From: Candidatus Kapaibacterium sp.
GTDB lineage: Bacteria > Bacteroidota > Ignavibacteria > Kapaibacteriales > HRBIN21
DNA: 9,091 bases
NCBI GenBank assembly: GCA_025055465.1
Contig: JANWXA010000072.1
Location: 1 to 9,091 of the forward strand
Direction: 5' to 3'
Below the pieces are notes generated by a model. The model was not told where the DNA came from. It did not search any database and worked only from the letters and a program-made list of their open reading frames with translations. Every line of letters begins with the position of its first letter. The first letter of the stretch is position 1. Both the position numbers and the translations under genes were made by a program. Positions 1 to 6,231 of this stretch are shown piece by piece.

Positions 1-189
1 TACGGGGTTGTGGATCGTGTTGTGCCGGAGCCTCTTGGGGGAGCGCATCGCGATCCGGCACAGATGTATGAGACCATGCGGATAGTTCTCCGTGAGGAAC
101 TTACAACCCTTCTGCAGATACCGGTAGAAGAGCTTGTGCGCCGCCGCCACGCGAAGTTTTTCCACATGGGGGTTTGGCAGGAAGCGTAG
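1..189 (+). CDS. accA: Acetyl-CoA carboxylase carboxyltransferase subunit alpha, C-terminal end (5' partial)
   Basis: The first 62 codons visible are the end of AccA, the alpha subunit of the cytoplasmic carboxyltransferase that moves the carboxyl group from carboxybiotin to acetyl-CoA to make malonyl-CoA for fatty-acid synthesis. The frame opens at base 1 and shows the family's well-conserved tail: a VVDRVVPEPLGGAHRDP segment followed by a helical region and a closing LVRRRHAKFFHMG stretch, matching the usual AccA end (EELLEQRYEKFRRMG type). The stop TAG at 187-189 is followed with no spacer by the ATG of the next gene, so the two are probably co-transcribed. The start and catalytic core lie outside the window. 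Identification is by recalled motif similarity and is strong for this short piece. Confidence 0.9.
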   Translation, partial: YGVVDRVVPEPLGGAHRDPAQMYETMRIVLREELTTLLQIPVEELVRRRHAKFFHMGVWQEA

Positions 190-795
190 ATGCTCAGATA
201 CATTCGCCAGTGGCTACGGGAGAAAAGATCTTGGATGGAGGCGGCGGCGGCGAAGCCGGGGGCGCTGTGGACACTCTTTGGGATTGCTTTTGCAGAGTCG
301 TCTGTGTTTCCTATCCCGCCTGATGCTATGCTTGTCCCGCTGGCGGTACTGCATCGGCAGAAAGCGTTTCTGGCTGCTGCTATCTGCACAGTGGGATCTA
401 TTCTCGGGGCGCTGTTGGGATATGCCCTGGGATACGGATTCATGGATGTGATAGGCTGGCGCATTGTGCAGCTTTACAACGCCCAGGAAGCATGGCAGCA
501 GGTCGTCAGGCTGTATCGGGGAGAATTCGGTATGTGGTTTCTCGTGGCAGCAGCGTTTACACCGATCCCGTACAAGATTGCTACTCTTGCAGCCGGGGCA
601 GTTGCTCTGCCTTTGCTGCCTTTCATTGTGCTCTCACTGATAGGACGTGGAGCACGCTTTTTCTTGGTCGCTGCACTTGCGTGGGCTTTCGGGGCCATGA
701 TGCAGCGCTGGATAGAGCAATACTTCGACCGTTTTGCTCTGGCATTTGTTGGTCTGTTGGTGCTGGGCTTTGTTGCCCTGCGCTGGCTTACATAG
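190..795 (+). CDS. DedA/VTT-domain (SNARE-associated, YqaA-like) inner-membrane protein
   Basis: This 201-residue polytopic membrane protein belongs to the DedA/VTT superfamily, whose members act in lipid (polyprenyl or phospholipid) translocation and membrane homeostasis; the substrate here is unknown. Visible family marks are ESSVFPIPPD at residues 36-45, a glycine-rich segment GSILGALLGYALG at 69-81, FTPIPYK at 123-129 (the re-entrant loop motif typical of the YqaA branch) and IGRGARFF at 151-158, followed by a last hydrophobic helix (183-200). Length fits the YqaA branch. The ATG at 190 abuts the accA stop and has an AGGA Shine-Dalgarno element at 179-182, inside the accA end, so translation is probably coupled. 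A 47-base gap separates it from the next gene, probably in the same transcript. The family call is firm; the physiological role is not. Confidence 0.85.
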   Translation: MLRYIRQWLREKRSWMEAAAAKPGALWTLFGIAFAESSVFPIPPDAMLVPLAVLHRQKAFLAAAICTVGSILGALLGYALGYGFMDVIGWRIVQLYNAQEAWQQVVRLYRGEFGMWFLVAAAFTPIPYKIATLAAGAVALPLLPFIVLSLIGRGARFFLVAALAWAFGAMMQRWIEQYFDRFALAFVGLLVLGFVALRWLT

Positions 796-842
796 TGGTT
801 GTATGAAAAAGGGCATGTCCCACTTGAACCAAAGGGGAGAAA

Positions 843-1892
843 ATGACGCAGCCACAGTGGAATGCCTCGGGAGGAAATGGAGGGGGTGCCGGCGGCGAGC
901 AACGTCCGCAGCGGTACTTCCGCCATCGCAAGAAGTTTCGTCGGGAGTCCGGTCGGAGCCCGGAGAGGCAGGCGGCTTTTCTCCGAGCACCGTCGCGAGC
1001 TCCGTGGAAGCAGCGTGGTGATTTCCAAGCACGCCGAAAAAAGGCTTTTCGGAAACGGCGTCCTTTGCAGCGCCGGGTACGTCAGAGAAGGATGCCTCCG
1101 CAGCCGCAGCCGATGAGCCTGGCACGGGCACTCAACCGCCTCAAGTATGCTTCGCATGCTGCGGCACTCCCAATCATCCGTGAGGGCCGTGTGCAGGTCA
1201 ATGGAATCACAGTGTTAGAGCCCAATACACAAGTTCTTGTCCATCGTGACACTATTACTGCTGACGGCATCGAGCTGGTTTTTCCGCCGGTGGAACGCTA
1301 TACGGTGATTTTCCACAAACCGCGCCGCGTTGCCGCTTCCAAGGAGCTTGCAGGGACGACCGTATACGAGTATCTACCCAAGCGTAAGGGTGGGCATTTC
1401 CCCTGTGGTCGGCTGACCAAATTCGCCAGTGGGATGGTCATCTTCAGCACAGAGCTGTCCTACCGAAATCCTGAACGCTCGTCGTTGAGCTTGGTTGAAA
1501 AGGAGTATCACGTGAAAGTCCATCGCCATGTCAAAAAGCGGGAGCTGGAGCAGCTGACCGAGGAGCTGCGCCGGATGTCCCAGTATAACGCTCAGGCACA
1601 GGTGGAAGTATTGCGAGAAACCACGCGCAGTAGCTGGCTCCGAATCGTAGCCCGCCAACTCCCCCTGGGATTTTTGCACCGGCTCCTGAAAAACGCCGGA
1701 CTGGAGGTTTTGTGTTTGCATCGGTATCGCTTGGGCTTTCTGACCAGCGATGAGCTGCCCGTGGGGGCATGGCGGCGCCTCCGTGCTGAAGAGCTGGCCA
1801 AACTGGAAGAGGACGCCCCAAAGGCAACCGAACCGGCTTCGCGGCCGACACCTGTTTGGCAGCAGTTCTACCAGCGTTGGTTCCAACGGTAG
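843..1892 (+). CDS. RsuA/RluB-family pseudouridine synthase homologue, probably catalytically inactive
   Basis: This 349-residue protein has three parts. Residues 1-88 are a disordered-looking, strongly Arg/Lys-rich tail with a Gly-rich start; 91-145 form an S4 RNA-binding domain (ALNRLKYASHAAALPIIREGRVQVNG); 151-317 match the RsuA/RluB/RluE/RluF pseudouridine synthase fold (FHKP at 157-160, GRL at 189-191, SGMVIF at 196-201, KEYHVKV at 220-226). Working members isomerise a uridine in 16S or 23S rRNA using the Asp of the GRLD motif. Here that residue is Thr192, the following DG of the TNDG motif is missing, and the basic EGRNRxVRR motif is replaced by QLPLGFLHRLLKN around 272-284. The frame stays intact and similarity runs to the end, so this reads as a diverged, non-catalytic RNA-binding paralogue rather than a pseudogene. 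ATG 843 is preceded by GGGGAG at 834-839. Role unknown; ribosome or RNA binding is the natural guess. Confidence 0.8.
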   Translation: MTQPQWNASGGNGGGAGGEQRPQRYFRHRKKFRRESGRSPERQAAFLRAPSRAPWKQRGDFQARRKKAFRKRRPLQRRVRQRRMPPQPQPMSLARALNRLKYASHAAALPIIREGRVQVNGITVLEPNTQVLVHRDTITADGIELVFPPVERYTVIFHKPRRVAASKELAGTTVYEYLPKRKGGHFPCGRLTKFASGMVIFSTELSYRNPERSSLSLVEKEYHVKVHRHVKKRELEQLTEELRRMSQYNAQAQVEVLRETTRSSWLRIVARQLPLGFLHRLLKNAGLEVLCLHRYRLGFLTSDELPVGAWRRLRAEELAKLEEDAPKATEPASRPTPVWQQFYQRWFQR

Positions 1893-1912
1893 GGGCTACC
1901 CGGTGCCTTTTT
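1888..1912 (+). terminator. Weak candidate terminator between convergent genes
   Basis: The inverted repeat GGTAG-GGG-CTACC (1888-1900) overlaps the stop codon of the pseudouridine synthase homologue. An alternative bulged stem, GGC(T)AC/GTGCC (1894-1907), sits directly before five T residues (1908-1912), which is the expected layout for an intrinsic terminator read on the plus strand. Both stems are short, so the call is tentative. No T-run follows on the minus strand, so it would not obviously stop the opposing gene. Confidence 0.35.
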
Positions 1913-1921
1913 CTGTCCGCT

Positions 1922-3283
1922 TTATAAAACGAGGAGAATCCAGCGATGGCGCGGTATGCCGGAATACAAAAGCTCGGCAACGTAAATCCCAGAGGCAAGG
2001 GTAGAAAGACTCAAAAGGCGCCGCTCGGCTGTACCGAGCCATGTCTGTAACACTGTTTCCCCTGTAAGCTGAGCAATCCGTAAGAGCCCGGTGCATGGCG
2101 CCTGTAGGTGCCATTCCTTCCCCTGAAGGAGAATTGCCGCAGGGGCGATAGAGATTGTGGCACTGGGAACGAGTGTAGGAGGTGTCCGCGCGTAAAGTCC
2201 TGCTTCTGTTGCGATGTAGAGAGTGCCGGTGGGCGAGTACTTGATGCGCCAGACGCGGCGGTAGATCTTCTCAGTGTGCACCCATGGTATGGCTTCATCG
2301 TGAATTATCCACTGTTGGCCGTTATCAGGGGAGGTGCGCACTATCCCAGATCCAGGGACAAGTGGTCTACCCAGCGTATCAGGGTAGAGAGTAAATCCTC
2401 CTACAGCGATCTCCAACCCACCTCTGTGCCAGTATGTGGCGACAGACCAGAGACTGGTATCAGGGAAGGCAAAAAGCTGCCAGGTATGGCCGCCATCTGT
2501 TGTGCGGTATAATCCGCCGTTGGAGCGTCCCCCGACAGTGGTGTCAAAAAGGAATGTGACGGCAAGGAAACCCAAATTCGGTTGATCGGGGACGAACGTG
2601 ATATCGGGAATTTCAGATTCCTGGGGATAGCCTGGCAACCGTAGATGGGTGAGCTGTCGCCATGTATGCCAGTCTGGCGAGGCGAAGATGGCTCCGTCGC
2701 AGCGCGCCACGATCAGCCAGAGGCTATCCCAACGAACTGTCATTGCACAATTTGGGATGGTCTCCGAAAAGGGGATGAGTGTGTCCCATGTCAAGCCACC
2801 GTCTGTGGTCCGGTAGAGACGTGGGGCTGTCCATCCCGGACCGATGTACTCGGCGACCACGATAGTATCCGGATGGAGTGGATGGGCAACAATAGAGGCG
2901 CCGCTGGGGAGGATGAAAGCGTGCTCGGGCACGAGAACGTCGTTCCATGTTTGTCCCCCATCGGTGCTGCGGACCAGCTTTCCAAAGCCAGACCCTCCCA
3001 CCAGGAGAATAGCGGTGTCACGTGGGTGGACAAAGACATCCAGAAACTGTGCAGCCCCGCCGGGGAAATCAACCACGATGCTGTCCCAGTGTGAGCCACC
3101 ATCGTAGGAACGGTAGAGGCGATGACCGAGTCCACCAACGTAGAGAGTTTGTGGATTCTGTGGATTGAAGGCAATCGTGAAGGTGGCATCCTCCAAGAGG
3201 CGAATCCAGCGCTCCTCTTGGGCCAGGGACCAAGCCCCGAGGAGATTTAGGAGAGCCGTACAGAAGCAAACGCAGCGTGCCAT
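1922..3283 (-). CDS. Secreted Asp-box (BNR) beta-propeller-like protein with probable T9SS C-terminal sorting domain
   Basis: This 453-residue protein starts with a signal peptide (hydrophobic residues 9-21 ending SLA before QEE), which is why ATG 3283 is preferred over an in-frame start at 3472; the 63 extra residues have no secretory character and would span the divergent promoter. The body carries Asp-box motifs (S/T-x-D-x-G-x-x-W) at 59-66, 106-113, 159-166, 261-268 and 318-325, plus a degenerate one at 202-208. They recur about every 50 residues, as in sialidase-, Ycf48- or Vps10-like propellers. Residues about 375-453 resemble a T9SS type A sorting domain (LTGETVLQ, then LSTLASGIYVAEL). 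That implies export by Sec and then T9SS to the surface or medium. No sialidase catalytic residues were recognised, so no enzyme activity is claimed. It faces the pseudouridine synthase homologue with 29 bases between the stops. Confidence 0.75.
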   Translation of the reverse strand: MARCVCFCTALLNLLGAWSLAQEERWIRLLEDATFTIAFNPQNPQTLYVGGLGHRLYRSYDGGSHWDSIVVDFPGGAAQFLDVFVHPRDTAILLVGGSGFGKLVRSTDGGQTWNDVLVPEHAFILPSGASIVAHPLHPDTIVVAEYIGPGWTAPRLYRTTDGGLTWDTLIPFSETIPNCAMTVRWDSLWLIVARCDGAIFASPDWHTWRQLTHLRLPGYPQESEIPDITFVPDQPNLGFLAVTFLFDTTVGGRSNGGLYRTTDGGHTWQLFAFPDTSLWSVATYWHRGGLEIAVGGFTLYPDTLGRPLVPGSGIVRTSPDNGQQWIIHDEAIPWVHTEKIYRRVWRIKYSPTGTLYIATEAGLYARTPPTLVPSATISIAPAAILLQGKEWHLQAPCTGLLRIAQLTGETVLQTWLGTAERRLLSLSTLASGIYVAELLYSGIPRHRWILLVL

Positions 3284-3310
3284 AGGCCTTTCGTCTCGAC
3301 TATGGTGCTG

Positions 3311-3318
3311 CAAAAATA
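3311..3318 (-). promoter_or_regulatory. Candidate -7 element (TAnnTTTG type) for the Asp-box gene
   Basis: Read on the minus strand this is TATTTTTG, a full match to the Bacteroidota -7 consensus TAnnTTTG. It lies 27 bases before ATG 3283, leaving a short leader. No convincing -33 TTTG element was found at the expected distance, so this rests on the -7 match and its position only. Confidence 0.4.
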
Positions 3319-3374
3319 ATGCCCCGTACAGCTTGATTTCATGAGCTCGTCCAGCAGACCCTGAGGGGACTGCA

Positions 3375-3382
3375 TAATTTTG
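3375..3382 (+). promoter_or_regulatory. Candidate -7 element (TAnnTTTG type) for the glycosyltransferase gene
   Basis: The sequence TAATTTTG matches TAnnTTTG and lies 34 bases before ATG 3417. The overlapping CATAAT (3373-3378) is also one base off a sigma-70 -10 box, but neither a -35 nor a -33 element stands out upstream. Position and motif support it moderately. Confidence 0.4.
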
Positions 3383-3416
3383 TGAGAGTGTCTGAAGTTT
3401 AGAGCCGTGGAGGAAA

Positions 3417-4559
3417 ATGCGTGTGGCTATCCTGACCAATATCGAGAGCCCATACCGGACACCGCTGTTCAACGCCGTAGCAGATCGCCTTGGCGGGGAG
3501 CTTCTGGTTGTCTGTGCTGGAGAGAGAGAACCCCTACGGTTCTGGCAGCACCAAGCAGTGCAGCGCCGGTTCTATGTCCGGGTGTTGCCGGGCCTGCACT
3601 TTTCATGGCTACGGTGGGAATGGTCTCTGCATCTGAACTGGGGACTTGGGAAAACCCTTCGATCTTTTGATCCTGAGGTGCTTGTGATAGGGGGTTACGA
3701 TCAACCCCTGTACTGGCAAGGTCTGTGGTATGCTCGTCGGCGGCGCATTCCTACTGTGCTGTGGTATGAGTCATGGCAGGAAAGCGCGCGGGCACGGCGT
3801 GGTCCTGTCTTTGCCCTCAAGAACTTCTTCGTGCGATATACAACCCTGGGTCTGGCCTTTGGGACTTTAGCAGCGGCGTGGCTGCGGCAAATCCATGGGG
3901 GGAGCTATCCAATCGTGATCACGCTCAATACGGTGGACATGGACTTTTTTCGGAAGCAGGCGTGGGTGTTCCGACAGAGCCCGGAGTTTGCCCTGTGGCG
4001 CGCAACCTATCCATCACTGCTCCTTCTCTATGTGGGGAGCTTCGCTCGGAGGAAAAACCCTGTGGTCGTGCTGGAAGCCCTGCGCCTTCTACAAAACCCT
4101 GAGATTGGGCTCCTGCTGATTGGAGCAGGTCCTCAGGAGACAGAGCTCCGCGTGCTGACTCGGGAGTACGGTTTGGAGAATGCGGTTTTTTTTGAAGGAT
4201 ATCGGCAGCAGTGGGAGCTGCCGCGCTTCTATGCCTTAGCTGACGTCCTTCTTCTGCCGTCGCTGCGGGAGGTTTGGGGACTAGTGGTGAATGAGGCCCT
4301 GGCAGCGGGTCTCTATGTGCTGTGTTCCACAAAAGTGGCGGCCGGGCACGATATGATCCAGCCCGGCTGGAACGGCGACCTCTTCGAACCCACGGATGTA
4401 GAGCAGTTGGCCCACTTACTGCAGCGGGTGCGCAATAACCTTGCGGCCTTGCGAGAGCGGCGGGGGGCGATAAGTGAACATGCCTGCCGGGAGTTTAGCA
4501 TAGAGCGTGCTGCTGAGCGCTTTGTGGAAGGAATCCAGCTGGCACGCCAGTCACAGTGA
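3417..4559 (+). CDS. Glycosyltransferase family 4 (group 1) protein
   Basis: This 380-residue cytoplasmic or membrane-peripheral enzyme has the two-Rossmann (GT-B) layout of GT4 retaining glycosyltransferases, which transfer sugars from nucleotide-activated donors to lipid, polysaccharide or other acceptors. The N-terminal half opens with MRVAILTNIESPYRTPLFNA (1-20), typical of the acceptor domain. The C-terminal half has the donor-binding strand LLYVGSFARRKNP (203-215, with basic residues at the phosphate site), LLIGAGPQ (233-240), LPRFYALADVLLLPSLREVWGLVVNEALAAG (268-298, sometimes written as the EX7E motif with Glu285 and Glu293) and a closing helical tail. Length is normal for the family. 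ATG 3417 has GGAGG three bases upstream and begins exactly at the conserved strand. It stands alone, divergent from the Asp-box gene, so the acceptor cannot be inferred. Envelope or exopolysaccharide glycan synthesis is likely. Confidence 0.85.
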   Translation: MRVAILTNIESPYRTPLFNAVADRLGGELLVVCAGEREPLRFWQHQAVQRRFYVRVLPGLHFSWLRWEWSLHLNWGLGKTLRSFDPEVLVIGGYDQPLYWQGLWYARRRRIPTVLWYESWQESARARRGPVFALKNFFVRYTTLGLAFGTLAAAWLRQIHGGSYPIVITLNTVDMDFFRKQAWVFRQSPEFALWRATYPSLLLLYVGSFARRKNPVVVLEALRLLQNPEIGLLLIGAGPQETELRVLTREYGLENAVFFEGYRQQWELPRFYALADVLLLPSLREVWGLVVNEALAAGLYVLCSTKVAAGHDMIQPGWNGDLFEPTDVEQLAHLLQRVRNNLAALRERRGAISEHACREFSIERAAERFVEGIQLARQSQ

Positions 4560-4591
4560 AGCTGTGTTGCAGCCGCTGAACAAGGGGCTTC

Positions 4592-4618
4592 CAGCGAGGA
4601 AGCAATTTCCTGGGGCTG
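4592..4618. promoter_or_regulatory. Interrupted inverted repeat upstream of the metal-uptake operon (candidate operator or hairpin)
   Basis: AGGAA (4597-4601) and TTCCT (4607-4611) form a perfect 5-base inverted repeat around GCAAT. Outside it, CAGC (4592-4595) pairs with GCTG (4615-4618) across a small asymmetric internal loop. It sits 38 bases before the regulator ATG at 4656 and just upstream of TACGTTTC (4621-4628), which is one base off the TAnnTTTG promoter motif. That is where an autoregulated DtxR/MntR-family repressor would be expected to bind. It does not match a specific known MntR box that I can recall, and it could equally be an RNA hairpin or chance. Confidence 0.3.
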
Positions 4619-4655
4619 CTTACGTTTCGGTATCCTGAAGTTCGCTTTCGTCAAG

Positions 4656-5327
4656 ATGTCAAAAGCAGATCGATGTCTGAAAGCACTGTATCAACTGTAT
4701 GAGCTGGGGGAGCCACCTACTACTACTACGATAGTGGCTACGTGGCTGGGGATACGGCCGAGTTCAGCAACAGAAATGTTCCACCGCCTGGTGGAGAGAG
4801 GGTATGTCCGTTATCATCCGTATCACGGGGTCGAGTTTACACCGGATGGATGGCGGCGGGCGGCAGAGGTCGTCAGGCATCATCGGCTCATAGAGTTGTA
4901 CCTTTACCAGGGTCTGGACTATCCTTTAGAGAGTGTGCATGCAGAAGCTGAGCGGCTGCAGAGTGCTATCTCTGGGGAGTTAGGAGAGTGCATTGCTCGG
5001 TTGCTCGGTGAACCGGTTTATGCTCCGCAGGGTGATCCTATCCCGGATCGAGATGAAACAGCACCACTCCTGTTCACAGTTTCCTTGACTTTGCATCCGT
5101 TGGGATGCGCTGTTGTTGTGCGGCGTGTTCGTGACATGGATTCAGCAGTCTTGGGCGAGCTGGTGTGCTGCAGGTTGTTACCCCAGCAGCGTTGCTGGCT
5201 CTGTGGCTGCGAGAGCTCTCGATCGGCTTGTCTGGTTGCGGTTGGTGGAGAGGTGGTCCAACTGTCTGGAGTGGCGGTTCAGGCGGTGGCTGTCGAACCG
5301 TGTGGGGACCGTGATGCGGAGCGGTAG
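4656..5327 (+). CDS. DtxR/MntR-family metal-dependent transcriptional regulator with Cys-rich FeoA/SH3-like domain
   Basis: This 223-residue regulator heads the metal-uptake operon and probably controls it. Residues 1-65 are the winged helix, with recognition helix RPSSATEMFHRLVERGY (34-50) and wing HPYHGVEFTPDG (54-65). Residues 70-131 are the metal-binding/dimerization domain, and about 138-216 are an FeoA/SH3-like domain. The ancillary-site residues His76, Glu80 and His95 are present. At the primary site, where MntR has Asp8, Glu99, Glu102 and His103 (DtxR: Met10, Cys102, Glu105, His106), this protein has Arg6, Glu99, Gln102 and Ser103, so three of four ligands are gone. The usual DPHGxPIP loop is APQGDPIP (123-130). 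The last domain contains a cysteine cluster (171, 172, 180, 183, 185, 192). There is no clear Shine-Dalgarno before ATG 4656, common in this group. Its end overlaps troA by 14 bases. Family firm; metal response uncertain. Confidence 0.85.
   Translation: MSKADRCLKALYQLYELGEPPTTTTIVATWLGIRPSSATEMFHRLVERGYVRYHPYHGVEFTPDGWRRAAEVVRHHRLIELYLYQGLDYPLESVHAEAERLQSAISGELGECIARLLGEPVYAPQGDPIPDRDETAPLLFTVSLTLHPLGCAVVVRRVRDMDSAVLGELVCCRLLPQQRCWLCGCESSRSACLVAVGGEVVQLSGVAVQAVAVEPCGDRDAER
5304..5308 (+). promoter_or_regulatory. Ribosome binding site deciding the TroA-like start
   Basis: GGGGA at 5304-5308, inside the regulator gene, lies five bases before ATG 5314. The TroA frame is open further upstream, but only ATG 5314 gives a proper lipoprotein signal peptide. 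The RBS and the signal peptide therefore agree on this start. Confidence 0.6.
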
Positions 5328-6231
5328 CGTTGTAGCCAGCGTGGTTGCAGTAGGTGGCATTCTTGCCTGCACCCAGCAGAACCTTACACCGAGTGGTATT
5401 GTTGTGACAACAAGCATCTTAGGGGACGTCGTGCGCACGATCGTACGGGAGGATATTCCCGTGTATGTGCTTATGGGGCCAGGCATTGACCCGCATCTGT
5501 ACAAGCCTACTCTGCAAGATGTTCAGGCTTTGCAACGAGCACGCTGCGTTGTTGCTCACGGATTGCGGCTGGAAGGAAAGATGGAAGAGACACTCCATAC
5601 GCTGGCACGACGCACCCCAGTACTCTTTGCGGCAGAGCTGCTACCGAGGGATTCTCTACGTGCGGTTGGGCCCCAGCAGTATGATCCCCATATATGGTTT
5701 GACGTTGGGCTTTGGCGGGAAGTGGTGCTGCGTATAGCTGATTCCCTTGCTGCGCTCTTTCCGCAGCAGCGTCAGCGGTGGCGTGGACGCGCCCACCGTT
5801 ACGTCCAGCAATTGGACAGCTTGGATCGCTGGATTCGATTTCAGGTGCAGCAGATTCCTCCTCAGCAGAGGCTCTTGGTGACAGTACACGATGCCTTTAG
5901 CTACTTTGGACGAGCATATGGCCTGGAGACTGTGGCGCTGCAGGGGATTTCTACCGCAGCGGAGTTTGGACTTTACGACGTAACACGGGTTTCTCAGGAG
6001 CTTGTGCGTCGCCGAGTGCCCGCGGTCTTTGTTGAGAGTTCTCTTCCTGCCCGCTGGATGGAAAATGTCGTGCGAATGGCTCGAACCCAAGGCATGTCAG
6101 TGCGGATTGCTGGAGAACTGTATTCCGATGCTTTAGGAGCCCCGGGAAGTGGAGCGGAGACGTATGTAGGCATGATGCACACGAATGTGATGCGGATTGT
6201 GGGAGGATTGAGTGGGGGTGGAGCACCATGA
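5314..6231 (+). CDS. troA: TroA-like metal-binding lipoprotein of a Zn/Mn ABC importer
   Basis: This 305-residue cluster A-I solute-binding protein captures Zn(II), Mn(II) or a related ion outside the inner membrane and hands it to the permease. A short hydrophobic signal ends in the lipobox ILAC, so mature lipid-modified Cys is residue 19. The four ligands of the TroA type are all present: His61 in GIDPHLYKPT, His126 in YDPHIWFD, His192 in VHDAFSYFGRAYG and Asp272 in GELYSDALG. GISTAAE (211-217) and VESSLP (240-245) also follow Treponema TroA closely. There is no long His-rich loop of the ZnuA kind, and the third ligand is His rather than the Glu of the PsaA/MntC manganese proteins, so Zn or mixed Zn/Mn binding is most likely; metal cannot be fixed from sequence. 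It overlaps the regulator by 14 bases and the ATPase by ATGA. The longer in-frame start at 5113 is rejected because it buries the signal peptide. Confidence 0.9.
   Translation: MRSGSVVASVVAVGGILACTQQNLTPSGIVVTTSILGDVVRTIVREDIPVYVLMGPGIDPHLYKPTLQDVQALQRARCVVAHGLRLEGKMEETLHTLARRTPVLFAAELLPRDSLRAVGPQQYDPHIWFDVGLWREVVLRIADSLAALFPQQRQRWRGRAHRYVQQLDSLDRWIRFQVQQIPPQQRLLVTVHDAFSYFGRAYGLETVALQGISTAAEFGLYDVTRVSQELVRRRVPAVFVESSLPARWMENVVRMARTQGMSVRIAGELYSDALGAPGSGAETYVGMMHTNVMRIVGGLSGGGAP

Larger units (their letters stand above)
3284..3416. other. Divergent intergenic promoter region
   Basis: These 133 bases separate the minus-strand Asp-box gene from the plus-strand glycosyltransferase gene. They hold the two TAnnTTTG-like motifs listed separately, one per strand, and the ribosome binding sites: GAAAGG just before ATG 3283 on the minus strand, and GGAGG at 3409-3413 before ATG 3417 on the plus strand. 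No coding region, strong hairpin or clear repeat was seen. Confidence 0.6.

Noticed and set aside
238..255. GGC trinucleotide run near the DedA start
   Set aside because: It encodes a short alanine run in an ordinary N-terminal helix; no sign of a regulatory or expanded repeat.
474..1157. Long minus-strand open frames opposite the DedA and pseudouridine synthase genes
   Set aside because: They are antisense to genes with clear family motifs, show low-complexity or unlikely composition and match nothing recognisable.
3284..3472. N-terminal extension of the Asp-box protein from an upstream in-frame ATG at 3472
   Set aside because: It would overlap the glycosyltransferase start and the divergent promoter and would bury the signal peptide that begins at ATG 3283.
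4560..4573. GCTG/CAGC stem after the glycosyltransferase stop as a terminator
   Set aside because: Only four base pairs and no T-run follow, so there is no real support for termination there.
4560..4655. Manganese (yybP-ykoY) riboswitch upstream of the metal operon
   Set aside because: The spacer is only 96 bases and I could not find the conserved yybP-ykoY loop sequences.
4716..4731. TAC trinucleotide run
   Set aside because: A short run that simply encodes four Thr residues in the winged helix (a common TT(T)E-type helix cap in the family); too short to suggest a phase-variable repeat.
5113..5313. Longer start for the TroA-like protein
   Set aside because: The extra 67 residues overlap the well-supported FeoA/SH3 frame of the regulator and place the lipoprotein signal internally; ATG 5314 has an RBS and a correct lipobox distance.
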